Part shown: positions 1 to 10,400 of the stretch, piece by piece | How positions within the stretch are numbered: position 1 is the first letter of the stretch | How the letters are laid out: every line of letters begins with the position of its first letter | Assembly: GCF_003573695.1 (NCBI RefSeq) | Contig: NC_039359.1 | Location: 116,691,849 to 116,755,848, forward strand | DNA length: 64,000 nucleotides | Direction: 5' to 3' | Origin: Papaver somniferum | Lineage: Eukaryota; Streptophyta; Magnoliopsida; Ranunculales; Papaveraceae | Notes under the pieces: generated by a model | Told to the model about the DNA's origin: nothing | The model's database searches: none | What the model saw: only the letters and a program-made list of their open reading frames with translations | Translations under genes and position numbers: made by a program

Positions 1-352
1 CATTGAAGACAACTTTATGGCCTTTGTCACAAATTTGAATAACAGAAACAAGATTAGAAATCATACCTCTAACGTATACTACATCATGAATTTAAGGGAC
101 CCCAGGCAGTTAGATCGTCCCCTTCTTGCTTATGTAGCAACAACTCCCATCTCCAAATGTTACTGGTCCTCCTTCAAAGTCGTTTTAGTTCACAGACCAC
201 GAAAGATCTCCAGTCATATGTCAGATACATTCACCATCAAGAAACCATTGAAAGGGTGATGTTGATTTTATAGCAAAAGCTCCCATACTTACACTACTAA
301 CCCGATTGGATTTTCTTGTTAGATTTGTACACCTTTTGAGAGAAGTAAACAA
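1..352 (-). pseudogene. Copia (SIRE-type) protease / start of GAG-pre-integrase, decayed
   Basis: Read on the minus strand with frame changes, this stretch gives the end of a Copia protease and the segment after it. I see HMTGD (normally preceded by the DSG catalytic triad), then GGPVTFGDGS, then DVVYVRGMISNLVSV, an order typical of SIRE/Maximus polyproteins. The catalytic Asp-Ser-Gly is degraded to a DGE-like stretch followed by a stop, and further stops and frame changes follow, so the protein is dead. It continues the gag-like frame at 353-898 in the direction of transcription and runs off the left edge of the window. RT and integrase, if present, lie outside. Confidence 0.6.
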
Positions 353-898
353 TTATTCAACTTTCTTTTGAAGATCACTAGCAACCTTTAAACTTTTCTT
401 GAAGGAAATACACGTATGTTGAAAATTATTATGAGAACCACAAAACATAAATGAACCAACATCAACAAACTCATTTGAGAGATCATGAGTCGCATCAGGT
501 TTTACAAAGCCTAAACCCCGCTTATCTCCTGACTTTCGACAATTCTTCATGGAAGAATTAAAGGAGTTATTCATATCCGTAGAAGTAACTTTGACAGACT
601 TCAAATCCTTATAATTTGCAATCTCTGCAACAAGATCAGAATTGATCCAGATTTTTTCATCCAACTTCTTTTGGAGAATAACCAGCTCTTCAGAACGATC
701 TCGAAGATTAGATTTTTTGATATACATTTCGCAATGAAGACCATAAATTTTCCTTATCAATCGTTGTTTTTTTTTGACAAAGATTTTGATGATTTTTTCT
801 AGATCAACGCACTCAACCTCATCGATGGTTTCTAGAACACACTCGGAGTTGAGTAGATCTAATTCTGTTGAAGAGTTTATAGAGACTTTACTATCCAT
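353..898 (-). CDS. gag-like ORF of a SIRE-type Copia element (181 aa)
   Basis: This is an open frame starting with ATG at 898, about 50 bp downstream of a tRNA-Met-type primer binding site. It is therefore the first ORF of the minus-strand element whose 5' LTR is 965-4066. The protein is Lys/Glu-rich and largely helical (probable coiled coil around residues 30-95). A KRGLGFV motif near residue 125 resembles the gag/protease junction region of SIRE elements. No CCHC zinc knuckle is visible and 181 aa is short for SIRE gag, so it is probably an internally deleted gag. The gag assignment rests mainly on position and on the protease remains directly downstream. Confidence 0.55.
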   Translation of the reverse strand: MDSKVSINSSTELDLLNSECVLETIDEVECVDLEKIIKIFVKKKQRLIRKIYGLHCEMYIKKSNLRDRSEELVILQKKLDEKIWINSDLVAEIANYKDLKSVKVTSTDMNNSFNSSMKNCRKSGDKRGLGFVKPDATHDLSNEFVDVGSFMFCGSHNNFQHTCISFKKSLKVASDLQKKVE

Positions 899-947
899 AG
901 ACTCATATTGCTACAAACACAGACCTATGAGGTCTTAATCGTGTTTT

Positions 948-962
948 CCTGCTTTGATACCA
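948..962 (-). other. primer binding site (tRNA-Met type)
   Basis: On the minus strand TGGTATCAAAGCAGG starts two bases after the LTR end. It is one base off the standard Copia primer site complementary to initiator tRNA-Met (TGGTATCAGAGC). It fixes the element's orientation (minus) and the LTR border at 965. Confidence 0.8.
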
Positions 963-2093
963 ATTGAAAAACCGGGGGTCTAACAACCACACCCAATATT
1001 TTCTTTTGACAATCTGTGTGGACTAACTCCAATATATTTCCAGGAGAATCAACTAGACAGTCATACTCAATCAAGGAAAATACATCCAAGAGTTATATCT
1101 CAATTTCTCAAATCAATCTGCAATCGAACAAATAGAAATCTGTGAGCCGGATTAATATGAGAAATAACTTGGATGGTACCAAAGACCAATATCCAAGTGT
1201 CAATCAATTTATATCAACAACCAAAGGTTGGATCATCTAATTGATTGAACTACGCACAACCTGTGATATTTCAGTTATATAAAAATATAATGCGAAAAAA
1301 AATAACACAAACACCAGAAATTTTGTTAACGAGGAAACCGCAATGCAGAAAAACCCCGGGACCTAGTCCATATTTGAACACCACACTGTATTAAGCCGCT
1401 ACAGACACTAGCCTACACCAATTAACTTCGGACTGGAATATAGTAGAGCCCTAACCAATCTCACACTGATTAAGGTACAATCGCGTTCCTTACGTCTCTT
1501 GTACCACGCCGAATTCTGCGCACTTGATTCCTTTATCTGATCTCACCCACAACCAAGAGTTGCTACAACCCAAATTCAAAGACTTGATAAACAAATATGT
1601 CTCACACAGAAAAATATATTGAATAGATAAATATGTCTCCCACATAAATACCTACGAGTTTTTGTTCCGTCTTTTGACAAATCAAGGTGAACATGAACCA
1701 ATTGATACACCAGACTCATATTCCCGAAGAACGGCCTAGTAATATCAATCACCTCACAATAATCTTAATCGTACGGAAGCAAAACAAGATATTTTGGAAT
1801 CACAAACGATGAGACGAAGATGTTTGGGACTACTCTTTATCTTAACTATCGAAGATTAAATCTCGAGCAAATCTTAGAGAAGATAGTACTCAACATGATG
1901 GAATAAAGTAAGATCAGAACACACAACTACAGAGAAATAGTTGGGTGTGGCTTCAGAATCCCAATGAAGTCTTTAAGTCGTTAACCTATAATGGTTCAAT
2001 GAAAAACCTAGGTTAAAGGAGAATCGACTTTGGTCGCAACTAGTATCTCGCAGGAGGTATGGGGATTAGGTTTCCCAGTTGCTAGAGTTCTCC

Positions 2094-2102
2094 CTTATAT
2101 AG
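2094..2102 (-). promoter_or_regulatory. LTR TATA box
   Basis: The minus strand reads GACTATATAAGGGAGAAC. The same block is conserved in the LTRs at 36141 and near 60363, as expected for the LTR's own promoter. Confidence 0.6.
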
Positions 2103-2578
2103 TCTTCAAATCAGGGTTTGCAATCAATGCTACCTTAGTAACAAAGCATTCAATATTCACCATTAGATGAAAACCTGATTAGAGTCAAGCTAATATCTTT
2201 CAACTGTTAGATCGAATATTAACTTTTTATACACAAATGAAATGTGACTTCATTTAGGTATGAGTAACTGTACCCAAACGTATGCACATAGTTGGCTCAA
2301 CAATAGTTAACCGAAGTTAGCCATATGAACACTTTCATATCAACCTTGTTCATCTTAATCACAACTAGTTCAAATGACTCAAATGAAACTAGTTATGGAG
2401 TTGTTCAATTGCTTATATTCTCTTAGAAGTATACAAGACACAATTGAAGCAAAATCGATTTTGATTCACTTAAATCAATTCATGAACATTATATCCACGA
2501 TTTGCAAAATATTGTACTCCTTAATATATAAATATATTTGTTCATGTACAAACCGATTTTAGAACTTAACCTACTCAA

Positions 2579-2832
2579 GTATGCAAACAGGTACACATAC
2601 TTAGAGTTCCGGACTTGGTCTGGGTTCGCCAGTATGAGAACGGGTACGCATACTGTCGTACGTTACCAAACTCAGTTGAATTCCCAGACTTGAACTTTTC
2701 AGACGGTATGCATACGGGTATGCATACTAAGTTCTCGGACTTCAACTATCAAACCATTACGCATACGGGTATGCATACTATGGTTCTCGGACTTTGAATA
2801 AATTGCAACAGTTAACATACAAGTACGCATAC
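2579..2832. repeat. array of five GTATGCATAC-type dyad words, about 53 bp apart
   Basis: Five 22 bp words start near 2579, 2632, 2706, 2757 and 2811. Each is two palindrome-like half sites (GTATGCATAC or close variants) separated by two or three bases. Spacings are 53, 74, 51 and 54 bp. The homologous array in the solo LTR lies at 35421-35664, with the same word. Confidence 0.75.
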
Positions 2833-3107
2833 TGTGTTATATCCAATCAATGGTTAATCGTTCTAAACTCCATCTTAATCATTGAAATATTCTTGGAAGA
2901 CGGGAATAGATGTCTCACACAAATTATTAGCTTCAAAGCAATTTTCAAGTGATCACTAGATCAATACGAAATATTCCGAGTCTACATCAAATGATTTTCT
3001 CACACAAATAATGTAAGATGTTACCTGACCATTTTCAAATGATCATCTTTTGACTTTCGTAAAAAATAAAGATGAACTTGGTTAAAGCGAAAGCTTACCA
3101 ACACACA

Positions 3108-3701
3108 CATTAGAACCTCCATATATTGATACTCTATATATTAATAACCTCCACATATTAATAAAAATTTATGGTCCCAACTTGGGCCAATGAGAAATAG
3201 TAATAACCTCTCCAGTTTAATATTAATGATTTTTTCCAGTTCCGCCTTAAAGAACTTACTTCCAAATAGTAATAATCAATATTATATTAAAAAATATATA
3301 TTTAATTACATTAAATTTATTATTAAACAAAATATTTATCTATAGTTGTTTGAGAAAAAGAAGTAATTTTTTGGATTATTGCGGCATCTTTTAACTTGCG
3401 GATACGTAATATCTCATCAAGATATACTCCTTCTTGTTGAAGACAAAATATTTCCAACTTATCGAGCATGTTTAAAGCTTCCAAGCATCTTGGAACTATA
3501 AATTACAAGATATATACATGCACTTGTATATTGGAACTATAAAAATGTGTATATATCATCTAAATACAATTGCAAATACATTGCACATACATTGAACTTT
3601 ATTTTTCTACATTTTTTATAGGTACCTCTCTATATTAATAACCTCCCTATATTAATAATCTTGTAGATGCCCAAGAGTATTAATATAAAGAGGTTCTACT
3701 G
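3108..3701. mobile_element. Emigrant-like (Tc1/mariner, pogo-type) MITE
   Basis: This 594 bp insert has terminal inverted repeats: the left end reads CATTAGAACCTCCATATATT and the reverse complement of the right end CAGTAGAACCTCTTTATATT. These closely match the Emigrant terminus (CAGTAAAACCTCTATAAATT). It sits at a TA that is intact in sister LTRs (AACACA-TA-TTTCG at 55123-55136). Here the left copy of the TA duplication has become CA. The inside is AT-rich and without coding potential. Confidence 0.8.
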
Positions 3702-4066
3702 TATTTCGATAAATATGCAAGCGAGTTAAACTCAGCTCGATATATTAAATGTGTATAATATAAATTCTATATATCTATACAACTTTTGTCTTAATAGGAG
3801 ATAGAATAGAAATAGACTTCTGAGTGATAGATGAGTTCAAGTCTCCGCATACCTTTTGTTGATGAAGTTCCACAAGCTCCCCTTAGTAGTTCTTCGTATT
3901 CAATCGATGAACGCCGTGAAGTCTAAAGCACAACTACACATTATATCCTAATCTGAGACATAGTTATAAGTAGACTAGAAATGAAGACTTATAGTTTTGG
4001 AAACTAAACTTGACAACAAGATTGAAATAGCAACGCTTGCGAGTTCGACCGAGCAGTGCTCTAACG

Positions 4067-6148
4067 GTATCCCTGCGCCTACAACCAATCTGTCTAACAC
4101 ACGTGAGTCCTAAGATAGATTCCACTATCTTAATTTGCTTCAACCTCCCTGAAGACTTTAAGCACTCAACCCTTTCGATCGCCTTCCAACAGTAAAGGAT
4201 TAATATGTTTGGCAACCACTCTCTTATCTCAGAAAATCAATTAGAGATATGTATGTTGAGTGTGACAAATGTTTTTATGTATAAACTCAATTAAGCTCCT
4301 TTGTCGGGTTTTAGATCTTCCAAGATATGCATTAAACAAGTTAACCAGATCGAGTCAAACAGAAGTACTAGATTCAGATACTGAAGAGTTCCACCAAATG
4401 ATAGCTTGTGGATCTAAATATGACCAGCAATAACAAGTTTATCAAAAGATAAACTAGATCTAGCTGGATCCCAGCCGATCAAGTTTGTGCACGAAGCAAA
4501 TCACGAAGATACAAAACCAATAAGAAAAGTCTTCTTGTCTTCAATCTGCAATAGTCTTCTGTTCCTGCGCAATAACAAACTTGACTCCTGACTTATGATT
4601 GATCAAGCACAAAACAAAGTTTGTTAACAATGGATGATCACAAGTCAATGTTAATCCCTTAATCTAGTTTGAGTGACCTTATGTCATAAGATAAGGCTCT
4701 CGAGAATAATCATTAATAATCGAAAACCAAAATAACAATGCAATTCTAGTTTTCCACCAACGGTACTAGTAGATGCTTCTTGATCTCAAAGAAGTCTTTA
4801 AACTAATGGAAGTAAGATATTTCGCCTAATTAGGTTACCCTCCTCTCCAAGATAGTATTACGAGAATACTATTAGTCGGCTACACCAGAAACAACAAAGA
4901 AGAAGTTTGCGTGGCTCATGATAAGTTTGTAAGAAGAACAAACTTCATTTTTATGGACCAAGGTAGTTTGGACACCAAGGAATTTCCATAACCGAAGATA
5001 TTCTTAAGATATGCAATAAATCACCTAAATTCAGTTTTATAAAACAAATATCCAACTGTATAACGAAATCTTCATGGGAAATTCAATATTAGCTAGCACC
5101 TAACTAATATGTCTTTCCAGAGATATGTTTTGATTGCTGGTAAAACAAAACATATTAATTTCGAAAATATCAAAAAGATTATCTACTATTTCGGTTTGGG
5201 ATCTCACCTTGAGTATCAAATAATATCTTCGAACAATAAAGAAATGAGATTTCAGCACATGTTCAAATTACTCATTATATCGACATTTGAACTTTCCTAT
5301 TTTGCAAACCTAATTTCCAAATCACACAAACCCTAAAGTGTATGTGCCTTAGAGAAATCAGTTTTGCTTATTGGGACCAGTTGTACCATGACTCCTAAAG
5401 CAAGTTAGGATCAGTTCTACCTTGACTCCAAATATAGATAGGGATCAGTTCTACCTTAACTCCCAACATAAACTAGGATCGGTTCCACCTTGATTGCCTA
5501 TATAGGTTAGGATCTGTCCAATCCTAAGATCTTTGATGAAAACTAGACTATCAATCATTTTTATTTCCTTTCAACTACAAAACAAGTTTGTACGTCTACT
5601 TCCTTAAACTCATGTAATTAAACATAGTTCTAGGTATAAAGTCAAACCTACGTTCACTACACAATCTAGTAACGAGTTACAAAGATTATGTCGATGTCGC
5701 AATTACGAAGTCCAAATGATAAGCATTATACCTCGTAATTCAATATACCGATATAAAACACTTATCACTTTTGATATATTGTTCCTTGACACTTTGATCA
5801 CAATATGATGATCAAGTCTATTATACTAGAGTTTCACATATATAATTTCGCATGTCATGTTTTCAATCAGAAACGACTTGAAAGCTTACAATATAGAAAC
5901 GGAAACAAGTCAAGTCATGTATTACTAACCTCAAGTGGAAGGATGGTGTTATCGTTGATGTCGATACATATTCGGAATCTTCAGGTCTTCAGAGTAATAC
6001 TTGTATGTCTCAACATTTCTAGACTTCCTAGTCTAACCAAACGAAGTTTACTCTAGTAATCTAATCAAGCAACTTATGAGTTTTGATACTAAAATATGAC
6101 AACCAACCTCGACGCTAGGTGGGTTCAACCGAGAAATGCACTAACAGA
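4067..6148 (-). mobile_element. diverged second SIRE-type LTR (probable)
   Basis: No gene is visible. The right end, TTCAACCGAGAAATGCACTAACA, is a mutated form of the LTR terminus found elsewhere in the window (TTCGACCGAGCAATGCTCTAACA). It contains a tandem array (5374-5545) as the other LTRs do. The left border against the neighbouring LTR is unclear and the usual TGAAAAAGC terminus is not seen, so this is a truncated or older LTR of another subfamily. Short ORFs here (for example 3964-4215, 5109-5336, 5805-6056) show no recognisable protein. Confidence 0.45.
5374..5545. repeat. 34 bp tandem repeat, about five copies
   Basis: Units begin at about 5374, 5408, 5442, 5476 and 5520 with the core GGATCAGTTCTACCTTGACT. 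The first three intervals are exactly 34 bp and the last is 44. The copies are diverged. The array seems to take the place in this LTR that the dyad-word arrays take in its relatives. Confidence 0.75.
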
Positions 6149-6484
6149 TCATTTGTTTTTATCATTGCACATTTGCTAGAGCCACCTGGTTTAGTTTATG
6201 TCCTCAAGTATTTGCTATTATTCCTAACTTTTCTTCTCTCAGAGATCGGATTCTAGTTCTGACACCATTTAAGAGCATAATCTTTATATTTGTATCATAT
6301 GACAAATATGGAAAGCTAGATGCAATGCTAGTACGGATAACAAGACTTAGTGAATTGTTGTTACTATTCATAAGATTAAAATACATTTAAAGATTTTGGC
6401 ACGTACTCATAAGTTATTTTCGAATCTAAAGTAGAATTATTTTTAACTTCTCCAATTTCTAATAAGCACTTATCTACTCCTGCT

Positions 6485-6950
6485 TTTATGAATCATAATC
6501 CTGAGATTATTTTTATATTTATTGATGCTTCCTTGGGAAAACATTCCATGTCTGCAGGTTGTGGAGTCGTTATCTACAGGCCCAATGAAAGATTTGCAGC
6601 AACCAGATGTTGGACAACCTCCGCAAAATCAGTAATTGAAGCAGAAGCACAAGCTCTCTTAACAGTTATTGGATGATCTCAAAAACCACAACTTCAAGAC
6701 ATAGTCTCTATCGTCGGCAATCTATCGCTGGTCAATGCTGCAAACGGAGATTGTTCTTCACCATTTGGACACTTTTTGCTAACGGTGATTGTTCTTCACA
6801 ATTTGGACACTTTTTTCTTATGTCCAAGACTGTAAAAACGGCTTCACTCTGTATGATCGTTTCTACCTGTAAGTATATAAATGGGCAACAGACAGTTTGG
6901 GTAAGTTAGCTAAGAAGTCTCATGTAACCGGTGTCTGAGACATCCAATCC
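6485..6950 (+). pseudogene. plant RNase H-like (RVT_3 type) domain relic
   Basis: The frame from 6488 reads FIFIDASLGKHS, then AGCGVVIYRP, then SVIEAEAQALL. This matches the start of plant RNase H-like domains (catalytic Asp in the first strand, Glu in the EAEA helix). It then meets a TGA where Trp is expected, and continues as PQLQDIVSIVGNLSLVNA, where the second catalytic Asp has become Gly. Just after, a block of about 36 bp containing TGTTCTTCAC and TTTGGACACTTTTT is tandemly duplicated. Further on, LAKKSHVTGV resembles the end of such domains in a shifted frame. Such domains come from LINEs or exist as single-exon genes; this copy is dead. Confidence 0.55.
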
Positions 6951-7436
6951 CACGCTTGTACTTTCGGCAAGTTATGTAACTTTAAACCATCTGGTGGGCT
7001 TGAAATAATCAAACCCGCATAACATGTGAAGTTATGAACGGGTTGATTAGTAGTTGACACTTGACAGTAGTTTTCACCTGTAGACAAAGGTTTCAAACCT
7101 GGGATCGGTTCTCTTTTAAACGGTCCACAGTGACACCTCGGCTCTTAGTTGTTTAGCCAACAACACTTTCAAAAGTCCCAGACGAGACGTATTATTGTCT
7201 GAACACTTCAATAGCTCCCCTCTCTCTTCTTCTTCTTCAAATTTTTTTCCCTTTGTTTTTCTTCTGTCACAGCACAGATCAAACAATTCACATTCAATTA
7301 CACCAATCTCTATCTCTCTGTTTATGTCTCTGTCTCTCTTTTTGTTTGTTTGCTGGTGATTTTGTTTCTGATTTTTTTTTTCCTTCCTTCCTTCCTGGGC
7401 TGCTTCAGATTTCTGTAATAATTATAGTGAGTAATC
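6951..7436 (+). promoter_or_regulatory. promoter and CT-rich 5' leader of the GIP1-like gene
   Basis: About 490 bp lie between the RNase H relic and the start codon. The last 230 bp are strongly CT-rich (CTCTCTCTTCTTCTTCTTC at 7217-7236, further CT/T runs to 7400), a usual leader composition in plant genes. I see no convincing TATA box. The in-frame ATG at 7437 opens a conserved N-terminus and is preceded by a TAA a few bases upstream. Confidence 0.5.
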
Positions 7437-10400
7437 ATGAGCGGGAATTCTTCATCTTCTTCTAGGGTTTCAATTCCAAACAATGTTAAGAAGATGATCC
7501 AGAACATTAAAGAGATCGCTGGTAATCACAGCGATGATGAGATATATGCAATGCTCAAAGAGTGTTCTATGGATCCGAATGAGACTACTCAGAAGCTTTT
7601 GTATCAAGGTACTCTCTTTCTTCTTCTTCATCTTACTTATTCAAGTCATATTCTGCAGGGTCAGTTTTGTTTCAATTTGGGTTATTTTGTCTATTTTGGG
7701 TATGAATCCACAGTGCGATCTGTTGTTTTATTGGGTGTTTTTGTTTCCTATTTTGTGAATCTTGTGATAATTGAGCTAGGTTAGTGATGGGATTTGGTGG
7801 GTTTCACTGGAGATGTAGTAATTTTACAATGATGGGTTAGTTCTTGTTGCCTGACAGATTGCAGACAAAAAATAGGAACTTCTGCTTACTAAATTATGTG
7901 GCTTTAATTGAGGTGTCATTCTGACACTTACAAAATTTAAGGGAACCTGTTTCTGTTTCTGCCTTTAACTTTATACCTTTGATATTATTCCATTGCCTCG
8001 TATCAATTTTCCGAATATCATTTTTCATTGTATAGAGATATGATTAGCCATGTCAGTCATTAACAAAAGTGAATGGTAAATACATTTTCATGGCTGTTTT
8101 TGTAGATACATTTCATGAGGTTAAGAGGAAGCGTGACAAGAAACAAGAGGTAAGCTTTCTTACTATGCTTTTCTTTGTACTATCAATGAAAGTAAGATAA
8201 AAATTTGTCAGTAAGATCTGGTCTCCATTCTGAGTTATAGCCTAAATTAAATCAGTTGCTTTTGGTTAAGTATTTCCTATTTAACTTCTCTTCATCCGGT
8301 GAAGAGATGATAGTAGCTGGTTGTTTTATAGGTTTCATTCTATTCGGTTGAAAGAGTTTAGGTCAGACTTTTAAAGTATCCTTGGACCGCTGTTAGTTTA
8401 CTTCTAACTACTACTAGTGTCTCGTTGTTTACAGGACTCTCTAGTGAATTCCATTAACTATTGATGTTGTTGATCAGAATGTACTTAAGACTTTAGGTAA
8501 TCCCTGTATAAACTTCTTATTGCTAGTTGCATAAAAAGAACAACTCCTTCGATTAAAGTGATCAGAGACACAGTTTTATGAGTTGTCAAGAAGATAACCT
8601 CTTTTCATCTAATATAACACAGTTGTAGTCTTGGTGAGTGTTCTTAAATAGAGCACATTTGCATGCATTTTCAGGAGATTGATTGAGTGTAAGAAACTCT
8701 GAAGCATCATCATTAAGTGCAGAATATATGCAAAATCTTAATCTTGCCCCAAGTTGTATTTCTAGCCAAGATTATATATTAGAATTTGAAATGCGTGATC
8801 AAGCTAGCATTTCCTCCCTCTGGTTCTAAAAATGCTCCTTGATGCATCTTCATGTCCCCCCTAAAATATTAATGTTGTAGTTCCCCATTTTTTTCTTTGT
8901 TGCAGAATGCGAGCAACAGAGAACCTTCGGATTCCAGGTGGAGACCAGGCCCACAGGGACGAGCGGGTAGGGGGGGTCAGGGTAACCATTCTACTCGTCA
9001 CATTGTTCATGGTATAACTGGCTTTCAATCTCAGTGTCTCATTTGCAATTTCAACTGCTTCTCAATAGGAATCATTTATTTATTTTTATATACATTGTAA
9101 TTACTGATTTTTTCACATGTTTTTCTTCTTCTTCTTTTTATTAAAATAAATAAGTTAATAAGATCTGCTCATATTTGTAGTGTTTTTGTTGAAAGTATGT
9201 GTACGGCATCTCTAGCGCAACATAGATATGGTCGCTAGAGTTTCACTTATTTGCGAATCATATTAAACTAGGTTGGATGCCTCTTCATGCTTTTCAAACA
9301 TCTCGAGCAGAACATACTATGTTGGCTAGGGTATTGGTTATATCTGCTTTGAAGTCTCTACGGTCATTTCTAACATGTCTAGTATAGCATACAATGTTTG
9401 CTAGAGTTTCGCTTTTATCTACAAATTGTTATGCTAGGTTTGAAGTCTGTTCATGCATTACAGTTGTCTGTAGCATAACATACTATGTTTGGTAGAGTTT
9501 CAATCATATCTACAGCTTGTCAAACTAGGTTTGAAGTTCTTCATGCATGTCAAGCTTGTTACTTGTTAGTTTCAAGATGTCCTGTGCATGTCATTCAGTT
9601 TTCTTTCTTGTGGCCGGCTATCATTAGTATCCTTTTATACGAATCTTAAGTCTGTTACTCGTCTGCTGTTTATTAGATGCTGGTGGAAGGACTGCTGGGA
9701 AGGAATACGGAGTCAGTCAAGGAACAGAGAAAGGTGTCGCACCAGCTTCTACACCACCTTCTCAGCAGATAGAAAATAAGGCAACAATTTCCCATTCAAG
9801 GTTATTTTCCTTTCTCTTTTTATTGTTGGGAGATCCAATCGAATCAATTTGCCTGATCCATACTCTCGTTTGTCCCAAACAAATTGGGGTGGGTTAGAAA
9901 TGAAACCCATGTTGGAAGTCACAAAAAGAAATAAAATTAATACTAAAAAAATGAAGATGATAATAACAATAATGCTACCAATAATGGTAGTAAAAAAATC
10001 CAAATACTAAGTTACTAACTATACTAATAGATCCTAGGGGCCAAAGTCCTGAGCTCTACGTCCTTGATCCCGGATCACTAGTTTGATGACCTTTTAGCAT
10101 ATAAAATAATAATTTACACATCTGCTCTGTGAGAGTTACTACGATGAGTAATGTTGTTATACATGTTGCTGACAGTATATTTCATGCCACAGCTCTGTAG
10201 TACCTACAAATGACGGTCCAAATAATGCTGCTCATGGACTTCGAAATGCCTCTGCAGGCCATGGCACCAATCATCTTGTAGAGACTTCAGTTTATGGTGC
10301 CAGTAAGCTGGGGAGTGTACTACCACCACCTGTCAATGCGGTCAAAGGTACATCTCTGCAATGATCACAAAGTTCTAATCACTTAACATTTCTGTCTGAT

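Larger units (their letters stand above)
965..4066 (-). mobile_element. 5' LTR of a SIRE-type Copia element, split by a MITE
   Basis: On the plus strand it begins TGAAAAACCGGGGG and ends GACCGAGCAGTGCTCTAACG, the reverse of an LTR running TGTTAGAGC...TTTTTCA (the first base is mutated here). The same layout recurs at 34815-37285, 42840-55485 and 59264-61591. Without the 594 bp MITE the LTR is about 2.5 kb, very long for Copia but normal for SIRE/Maximus. It holds a TATA box (2094-2102, minus strand) and a dyad-word array (2579-2832). The other LTR lies outside the window. Confidence 0.8.

Noticed and set aside
9749..10003. minus-strand ORF with a hydrophobic segment
   Set aside because: It overlaps GIP1-like exon 4 and low-complexity intron sequence; the hydrophobicity comes from A/T-rich codons.
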